Assembly (NCBI GenBank): GCA_029261535.1
Contig: JAJDBF010000010.1
Location: forward strand, 1 to 64,000
Reading direction: 5' to 3'
Length of the DNA: 64,000 nt
Source of the DNA: Nitrospinaceae bacterium
GTDB lineage: Bacteria > Nitrospinota > Nitrospinia > Nitrospinales > Nitrospinaceae
The position numbers were made by a program, and so were the translations under genes. Position 1 is the stretch's first letter. Each line of letters opens with the position of its first letter. A model generated the notes under the pieces. It was not told the DNA's origin, ran no database searches, and worked only from the letters and a program-made list of their open reading frames with translations. Positions 58,938 to 64,000 of the stretch are shown here, piece after piece.

Positions 58938-61214
58938 TTAACCGAGCAATTCCTCTACTTTGTTGCGTTTAACAATGCCCACGCCCTGGCTTCCACGTTT
59001 GTACACAGGAACGCCAGACAGTTTGATCTCACTTTGTTTGCCATTGGACAACAGGAGAGTTACCTTGCCTTTTTTGGCAACACTTGCCACGCCAATCAGT
59101 TGGCTGTCACCGACATTGATCAGCTTGACACCCTTGCCGGTACCCGATAATTGAGCGATGGAATCGGGCTCGATCAACATGCCCTTGCCAGCGTAGGTGA
59201 TTAAAAACAGGTGCGACTTGGTGATCGGTACCACTGCTGTCAGTTTGTCCTCGCCCTTTAAAGTCAGGACTCGTTTTCCGGCGCGGGTTGTTTCGGCCAG
59301 ACTGTTCAGGGGAAAGCGGAATCCAAACCCGCCCGTACCTGCCAGCAACAATTCTGTTCCCGATTTAACGGGCGCCTCAAACAACAAGCTTTGCTGTTCA
59401 CCTTGACTTGTACTCTCTGACCGTGAAATATCTTCATTCAGGAGTGGGAACACTTTGATCACCCGCTCGCCGTCGCCAAATTTGAAAAGGCTCTGTACCG
59501 GTTCGCCAAATCCTGCTCGGGTATAAGGTAGATTGAATATTTTTTGAACATAGACCATTCCAAGAGAAGTGAACATTGCCAGGTGGTCGCGGGTATTAGC
59601 CTGCACGATGGCGAGAGAAGAGTCGTTTTCCTTGAATCGCAATGTGGACGGATCGTTCAGCGTCTTGAGTTTTCTCAGCCAGCCATTACGACTGAGGACC
59701 AGCACCACATCTTCGTGTTCGATAAAATCCTCGGCATTGAATGCGACCGGTTCTAAATTTGCTTTTAGACGAGTGCGACGTTTATCGCCAAACTTCTCTT
59801 TGATTTCTTCAAGCTCGCCTGATACTTCCTGCCAGATTTTTTTCTCCGATTTCAGGATTCCCTTGAGGCGTTTTTGTTCTTTTAATTTTTCTTTTTGTTC
59901 CTCCAGGATTTTGTCGATTTCGAGAGAAACCAACCGGAACAGAGGTATTTCAAGGATGGCACTGCTTTGTTCTTCATCAAGTTTGAATGTTTTCTGCAAT
60001 TTCTGATCCGCTTCCTTTTTCGACTTGGAAGAGCGGATAAGCTTCAGTGCCTTGTCCAGGTTGTTGAAGATGATGGCAAATGCCGCGAGCAGGTGCAGTC
60101 GCTTTTCAATCAATGCCAGTTCATAGTTCAGCCGACGTGTGACCACTTCCTTGCGGAAATCCAGAAAATGCAGACAGATTTCTTTTAATGACATGCGCAC
60201 CGGTTCACCGGTCGGTCTCAGACAATTAAAATTGATCTGGAAATTAGTTTCAAGGTCGGTGTGTTTGAACAGGTAGGCCATGACCTTTTCCGGTGCCACC
60301 GTTCCTTTTAACTCCAGAACCACCCGAATACGATGGTCACTTTCATCGCGCACATCGACAAGCCCAGGGACTTTTTTAGCGATGATGATATCGGCAATTT
60401 TTTCGATCATGCGTGACTTGTTGACGCTATAAGGAATGGCCGTCACAATGATCTGCGTTTTGCCTCTCGGTAACTCTTCGGTCTGCCATTCGCCGCGGGT
60501 TTTCAGGGCTCCCTGACCTTCGTCATAAGCCTTGCGAATTTCAGCTTTGGAGCTCAATAAAATGCCGCCCGTTGGAAAGTCGGGCCCCTTGATGTACTTC
60601 ATCAACTGGGTGGTCGTCAGGTCACGATCTTTAATCAGTGCCTTCAGTCCGTCCAGAGTTTCCGTCAGGTTATGGCTGGGGAAGGAGCAGGCCATGCCAA
60701 CAGCAATCCCGGAAGACCCGTTAATCAGGAGATTGGGAATGCGCGATGGCAGAACCAGGGGTTCCTTGAGCGTGTTGTCGTAATTGGCGCGGAAATCAAC
60801 GGTGTCCTTTTTAATATCATTTAAAATATAAGATGTAATCGGAGTCAATCGGCCTTCTGTGTAACGGTAAGCGGCAGGGGGATCGCCATCGAGGGAACCA
60901 AAATTACCTTTGCCGTCGACCAACGGATAGCGCATGGAAAAATCCTGCGCCATACGGACCATCGACTCATAGGTGGAAGCATCCCCATGAGGGTGGTACT
61001 TACCCAATACTTCACCGATGATTTTGGCAGATTTTACCGGCTTGGCATCACCGGATACCCCCATAGCGTGGATGGCGTACAGGATTCTTCGGTGAATAGG
61101 TTTAAGCCCATCGCGTACATCCGGCAGGGACCGGGAAACGATAGTTGACAGAGCATAGGTCAGAAACCTTGATTCAAGCTCGGTGTTAATGTCAGACGGT
61201 TTTTCTTTAGCCAT
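58938..61214 (-). CDS. parC: DNA topoisomerase IV subunit A
   Basis: DNA-cutting subunit of topoisomerase IV, 758 residues. The breakage domain has VRDGLKPIHRRILYAIHAMG and KYHPHGDASTYESMVRMAQ; the quinolone-region residue that is Ser in E. coli ParC (S80) is Ala here (A79), followed by Ser (S80). The catalytic tyrosine is Y118 in AAYRYTEGRLTP. The C-terminal beta-pinwheel repeats follow, e.g. RTRAGKRVLTLKGEDKL. It starts the parC-parE operon. Confidence 0.95.
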   Translation of the reverse strand: MAKEKPSDINTELESRFLTYALSTIVSRSLPDVRDGLKPIHRRILYAIHAMGVSGDAKPVKSAKIIGEVLGKYHPHGDASTYESMVRMAQDFSMRYPLVDGKGNFGSLDGDPPAAYRYTEGRLTPITSYILNDIKKDTVDFRANYDNTLKEPLVLPSRIPNLLINGSSGIAVGMACSFPSHNLTETLDGLKALIKDRDLTTTQLMKYIKGPDFPTGGILLSSKAEIRKAYDEGQGALKTRGEWQTEELPRGKTQIIVTAIPYSVNKSRMIEKIADIIIAKKVPGLVDVRDESDHRIRVVLELKGTVAPEKVMAYLFKHTDLETNFQINFNCLRPTGEPVRMSLKEICLHFLDFRKEVVTRRLNYELALIEKRLHLLAAFAIIFNNLDKALKLIRSSKSKKEADQKLQKTFKLDEEQSSAILEIPLFRLVSLEIDKILEEQKEKLKEQKRLKGILKSEKKIWQEVSGELEEIKEKFGDKRRTRLKANLEPVAFNAEDFIEHEDVVLVLSRNGWLRKLKTLNDPSTLRFKENDSSLAIVQANTRDHLAMFTSLGMVYVQKIFNLPYTRAGFGEPVQSLFKFGDGERVIKVFPLLNEDISRSESTSQGEQQSLLFEAPVKSGTELLLAGTGGFGFRFPLNSLAETTRAGKRVLTLKGEDKLTAVVPITKSHLFLITYAGKGMLIEPDSIAQLSGTGKGVKLINVGDSQLIGVASVAKKGKVTLLLSNGKQSEIKLSGVPVYKRGSQGVGIVKRNKVEELLG

Positions 61215-61686
61215 AGAGGGGGATAATTCGAGAATTGGGTATTTTTCGGGTGGTTATGAGTCAGATTGAATTAAAAAGCGGGTACCAGCAGGATATCGCG
61301 GAGTTCTGATTTGAAGATTGAACGCGAGGTTACTGAAAAAAGCTCAGGGTTTCAACGGCAGTAAACCGGAAATGCGCCGACTAAGTCTTTGATTTATCAC
61401 AAGGCCTGAATATTGTAAAGGTGAAAACCCCTGACCGTTGCGTATGGCAAACCAAGGCTAACACGAAACAGGGTTTCTTTGGTTGAATTTAAAAATTCAA
61501 AAATCTTTGGAAATTTCGTGGCATCCTAAATAGTAGGCCAAAAGTTTGGTCTAAAACGCTCTTTTTTTGGGAATATGCCTTGCCTTGGCCTCAATCACGT
61601 TTTATCTCAAAGAGGCGGGTTTTCAATTTAAAATATATTTTGGGACCTCTACTAATTCGATAGTTCCCATTCCGGAAACTCGTAGA

Positions 61687-61712
61687 CAGACCCTCTAAAA
61701 TCAGGGGGTCTG
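61687..61712 (+). ncRNA. Strong hairpin in the mrp leader
   Basis: CAGACCCTCT pairs with AGGGGGTCTG, ten base pairs with one G-U and a six-base AAAATC loop. No T-run follows. It looks like an RNA element in the leader of mrp, or a site in the divergent promoter region. It has the shape of an anticodon arm but no tRNA surrounds it. Confidence 0.4.
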
Positions 61713-61725
61713 CCAGCCGTGCGCA

Positions 61726-61751
61726 TTAAGAGCACGCATAGTAGCTCTTAA
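61726..61751 (+). repeat. Inverted repeat TTAAGAGC/GCTCTTAA in the mrp leader
   Basis: Perfect 8-base arms TTAAGAGC (61726-61733) and GCTCTTAA (61744-61751) with a ten-base spacer. GCG/CGC outside can extend it. It lies 14 bases after the previous hairpin and could be an operator or a second RNA hairpin. Confidence 0.4.
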
Positions 61752-61827
61752 CCTCGCGGTAAAATTACATTTTTAGAAGGAACCCTTTTTCCACTCCGGG
61801 TTCTGGATTTAGCTTAGGAGATTGTTG

Positions 61828-62925
61828 ATGACTGAACAGGAAATTCAAACCAGTGTCATGGCGGCTCTCAAAACCGTGATGGATCCTGATTTGCATAAAA
61901 ACATAGTCGATCTTGGTTTCATCAAGAACATGAAAATAGAAGGGGGAAGTGTTGCCTTCGATGTCGAGTTGACCACCCCGGCCTGCCCGGTAAAGGAACA
62001 ACTGAAAACGGAGTGCCAGGATAAAGTTGGAGCCATTGCAGGTGTCAGTAATGTTTCTGTCAATATGACGGCTAGTGTGCGTTCAACCGAACACTCCCAG
62101 CCGGTACTGACCACGGTAAAAAATATTATTGCCGTTGCCAGTGGCAAGGGGGGTGTTGGGAAGTCTACCGTCACGGTCAACCTGGCGTGCGCACTTTCCT
62201 TGACCGGCGCAAAAGTCGGCATCATGGACGGTGATATTTATGGACCCAGTATCCCCAAGATGCTGGGAATCCCGATCACGCCGCCTAAAGGTGGGGAAAA
62301 TAACAAAATATTTCCCCATGAAAAATATGGCATGAAAGTCATCTCCGCCGGGTTTCTCACGGAGGAAGGACAACCGTTGATGTTGCGCGGCCCCATGCTT
62401 GGCGGAATCATTCAGCAGTTTCTGCAAAATGTTGAATGGGGTGAGCTTGATTATCTTGTCATCGACCTGCCTCCGGGGACAGGCGATGTGCAGTTAACGC
62501 TCACACAAAAAGCACCGCTTTCCGGTGGCGTTATTGTCACCACGCCACAAGAGATCAGCCTGATTGATGCTGAAAAGGGAGTTAAAATGTTTCAGCAGGT
62601 CAAGGTGCCGGTGCTCGGTGTTGTCGAAAACATGAGTTGGTTTCAGACCGATGAGAGTGATAAAAAGTATTTCATCTTCGGACAGGGTGGTGGACAAAAA
62701 CTTGCTAACCAGTTTGATGCGCCGATGCTGGGACAAATTCCGATTATCCCAAAGATTGTTGAGGCAGGAGACAGCGGTCAACCCATCACCATTACTGATC
62801 CGGATTCCCCAGCAGGACTTGCTTACAGAAGCCTGGCTGAAAAGGTAGCGGCGCAGATCAGCATCAATCAGTTCAACAAAGAAGATAAAATTGATTCAGG
62901 CTTTGAGTTGGCTTGGGAAGGGTAG
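61828..62925 (+). CDS. Mrp/NBP35-type P-loop ATPase (Fe-S carrier)
   Basis: Iron-sulfur cluster carrier ATPase of 365 residues from ATG at 61828, which has AGGAG seven bases upstream. The N-terminal MIP18/DUF59 part (about 1-85, VMDPDLHKNIVDLGFIKNM) joins an ATPase core with the deviant Walker A GKGGVGKSTVTVNLA and DLPPGTGDVQLTL. Near the C-terminus ENMSWF is followed by QTDESDKKYFIFGQGGG, without the CxxC found in many Mrp proteins. A DUF971 gene follows at once. The long leader with hairpins precedes it. Confidence 0.92.
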   Translation: MTEQEIQTSVMAALKTVMDPDLHKNIVDLGFIKNMKIEGGSVAFDVELTTPACPVKEQLKTECQDKVGAIAGVSNVSVNMTASVRSTEHSQPVLTTVKNIIAVASGKGGVGKSTVTVNLACALSLTGAKVGIMDGDIYGPSIPKMLGIPITPPKGGENNKIFPHEKYGMKVISAGFLTEEGQPLMLRGPMLGGIIQQFLQNVEWGELDYLVIDLPPGTGDVQLTLTQKAPLSGGVIVTTPQEISLIDAEKGVKMFQQVKVPVLGVVENMSWFQTDESDKKYFIFGQGGGQKLANQFDAPMLGQIPIIPKIVEAGDSGQPITITDPDSPAGLAYRSLAEKVAAQISINQFNKEDKIDSGFELAWEG

Positions 62926-62936
62926 GGGAAATAAAT

Positions 62937-63314
62937 ATGGAAGAGAAAAACCCTTCGCCAGTAGAGCAACGCTATCAGGATAAAAAAGAATTGCGGAAGG
63001 ATCAGGAAGACGGACCGGCTCCGCGCAATATCAAGCAGATTGATCCCGAAACTTTGGGCATCACGTGGACGGATGACAAGGAATCTGTCTATCCTGTGAG
63101 AATGTTACGGGAGAGTTGCCCGTGCGCGCATTGCATCGACGAATGGACCGGGCAGAAGCGAATCAATCCGGGAGACATACCGGATACTATCCGGCCTCTC
63201 AAGATCAAGGCGGTAGGGCTTTATGCCCTGCAGTTCGATTGGAACGATGGTCACAGCACCGGGCTTTACCCCTATGCATTGCTGAGGAAGCTTGAAGGCA
63301 AGGAACCTCTTTAA
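62937..63314 (+). CDS. DUF971 (GBBH-like N-terminal domain) protein
   Basis: Cytosolic protein of 125 residues. It has the DUF971 core: ITWTDDKESVYPVRMLRESCPCAHCIDEWTG, with the Cys-x-Cys-x2-Cys cluster (CPCAHC), and YALQFDWNDGHSTGLYPYALLRKL, matching the N-terminal domain of gamma-butyrobetaine hydroxylase. ATG at 62937 with AGGGG upstream is used. A fused or neighbouring Mrp gene is typical, suggesting an Fe-S or metal role. A strong terminator follows. Confidence 0.88.
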   Translation: MEEKNPSPVEQRYQDKKELRKDQEDGPAPRNIKQIDPETLGITWTDDKESVYPVRMLRESCPCAHCIDEWTGQKRINPGDIPDTIRPLKIKAVGLYALQFDWNDGHSTGLYPYALLRKLEGKEPL

Positions 63315-63344
63315 GTCAGAATAGTTTTTTTACTGAAATAAAAA

Positions 63345-63380
63345 TAACTCCAGAAGGTTTCTCTCTGGAGTTATTTTTTT
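63345..63380 (+). terminator. Rho-independent terminator after the DUF971 gene
   Basis: ATAACTCCAGA (63345-63355) pairs with TCTGGAGTTAT (63365-63375) over 11 bases with a nine-base loop, followed by TTTTTT. It closes the mrp-DUF971 transcript about 30 bases after the stop. Confidence 0.92.
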
Positions 63381-63413
63381 GTCTGCATCACAAGTCTCTG
63401 AAATTTAAGGGGT

Positions 63414-63442
63414 TGACAAATAATAAAGGTCTGCTCAATATA
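63414..63442 (+). promoter_or_regulatory. Promoter of the terminal gene
   Basis: Perfect TTGACA (63414-63419), a 17-base spacer and CAATAT (63437-63442) as -10, three of six matches. It sits 68 bases before the start of the last gene, directly after the terminator, so that gene is a separate unit. Confidence 0.5.
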
Positions 63443-63509
63443 TGTTCTTGTCGGGTGGTTCTAATAATTGAAATCCTGAAATTTTGTCCTTTAGGGCTTG
63501 GAGGTGATT

Positions 63510-64000
63510 ATGGCGCGCGCACTATGGAATACAGCAAAAGAAATGGCCGATAACCCTTCTTTATGGCAACGAATCAAGCACTCAAAAAAAGCAGATCCTG
63601 CGCGTCGCTATCAGGGAGACTTGAAGCATGGTCACTATAAAAATCTAGCCAAGCGCATTGGCAGGGGGATCATGACCGATGGAGTGACCAAGCTAACGCA
63701 ATTCATTCCGATCCCGATAGTAAAAGATATTACCGAAAAAGTTTATGACAAAATGTCATCGTTCGCAGTCTCCATGGGTCATAAATATAATCTGAATCAT
63801 GCAAAAGATGTTGGCACCAAAACCAAGTTTATGATTAAGGACCTGGATGTGGGGGATCTGGACCGATACCGGTGGAAAATCACAGACTCGCTTCAAACTT
63901 TCAATAAACTTGCCACTTATGCAGTGAATAATTTAGAAAACACAGCCGCTATTTGTAATGACTGGGGAAAAGCCATGTCCAAATATTATTATGTAAGAAG
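63510..64000 (+). CDS. Unidentified protein, cut by the window end
   Basis: The frame opens with ATG at 63510 behind a strong GGAGGTGA, five bases upstream, and continues without a stop to the window end (163 complete codons). It starts MARALWNTAKEMADNPSLW and is rich in Lys, with IPIPIVKDITEKVYDKMSSF and later helical parts. No signal or membrane segment is seen in the visible part. I do not recognise a family; the C-terminus is missing. Its own promoter precedes it. Confidence 0.75.
   Translation, partial: MARALWNTAKEMADNPSLWQRIKHSKKADPARRYQGDLKHGHYKNLAKRIGRGIMTDGVTKLTQFIPIPIVKDITEKVYDKMSSFAVSMGHKYNLNHAKDVGTKTKFMIKDLDVGDLDRYRWKITDSLQTFNKLATYAVNNLENTAAICNDWGKAMSKYYYVR

Larger units (their letters stand above)
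61215..61827. other. 613-base gene-free leader between parC and mrp
   Basis: No supported reading frame in this long gap. It is bounded by divergent genes, so both promoters lie here. The right part holds the two hairpins listed separately (61687-61712 and 61726-61751), in the presumed 5' leader of mrp. The left part has no strong structure I can name. Confidence 0.5.

Noticed and set aside
61681-61760. tRNA-like fold in the mrp leader
   Set aside because: The hairpin resembles an anticodon arm, but there is no T-arm or acceptor stem around it.

Overview
This window looks like a chromosomal stretch from a diderm (Gram-negative type) bacterium. The evidence is lipoprotein and outer-membrane-type genes, a SPOR-domain protein, a TolC-like protein, a complete Bat/MoxR operon, a bactofilin and a type IV pilus/type II secretion-type ATPase. 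Base composition is balanced and genes are densely packed, often with 4-bp stop/start overlaps. The mix (class I adenylate cyclase, bactofilin-TPR, GAF-fused PilB ATPase, several LRR and propeller proteins, Bat operon with a BI-1 gene) resembles Nitrospinota or a deltaproteobacteria-like lineage. That placement is inference from gene content and is not secure. I see no rRNA, tRNA, CRISPR array, transposase or phage gene.

Layout. 0.1-11.4 kb: an orphan hybrid histidine kinase, RNase PH, a bactofilin-TPR fusion, a cation/Ca2+ antiporter, a secreted His-rich peptide, a SPOR protein, pyrD, alr and a DUF1566 protein. 11.6-12.8 kb: a small acidic protein and an FGE-type lipoprotein. 12.9-18.3 kb: a minus-strand operon encoding a MotB-like protein with a very long cytoplasmic coiled coil, a class I adenylate cyclase, a MotA-like protein and a pentapeptide-repeat protein; this is the most unusual locus. 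18.5-22.0 kb: MFS transporter, YqiA-like esterase, OmpR-type regulator and XRE regulator. 22.0-31.8 kb: a ten-gene minus-strand operon, moxR - DUF58 - TM/TPR - BatD-like - batA - batB - BI-1 - batC - batD - batE.

32.1-45.3 kb: a complete trpEGDCFBA operon bracketed by LRR plus propeller genes (LRR and two propeller ORFs before it; a glycosyltransferase, LRR and NHL protein after it). 45.5-53.9 kb: proA, a site-2 protease homologue, a TolC-like protein with a structured leader, dprA, topA and trmFO. 54.0-61.2 kb (minus): GAF-GAF-PilB-type ATPase, parE, parC. 61.8-64.0 kb: mrp, a DUF971 gene and a gene running off the end.

How the genes fit together. Housekeeping modules (trp synthesis, topoisomerases topA/parC/parE, tRNA methylation, pyrimidine and cell-wall precursors) are mixed with envelope and signalling modules. 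The Bat genes would form a membrane VWA/TPR complex driven by the MoxR AAA+ ATPase. The MotA/MotB/cyclase operon could couple ion flow or envelope contact to cAMP synthesis. The most notable non-coding structures are a 114-bp element with 14-bp inverted ends before the TolC-like gene, two hairpins in the 613-bp gap before mrp, a terminator/attenuator before trpE, and inverted repeats spanning convergent stop codons.
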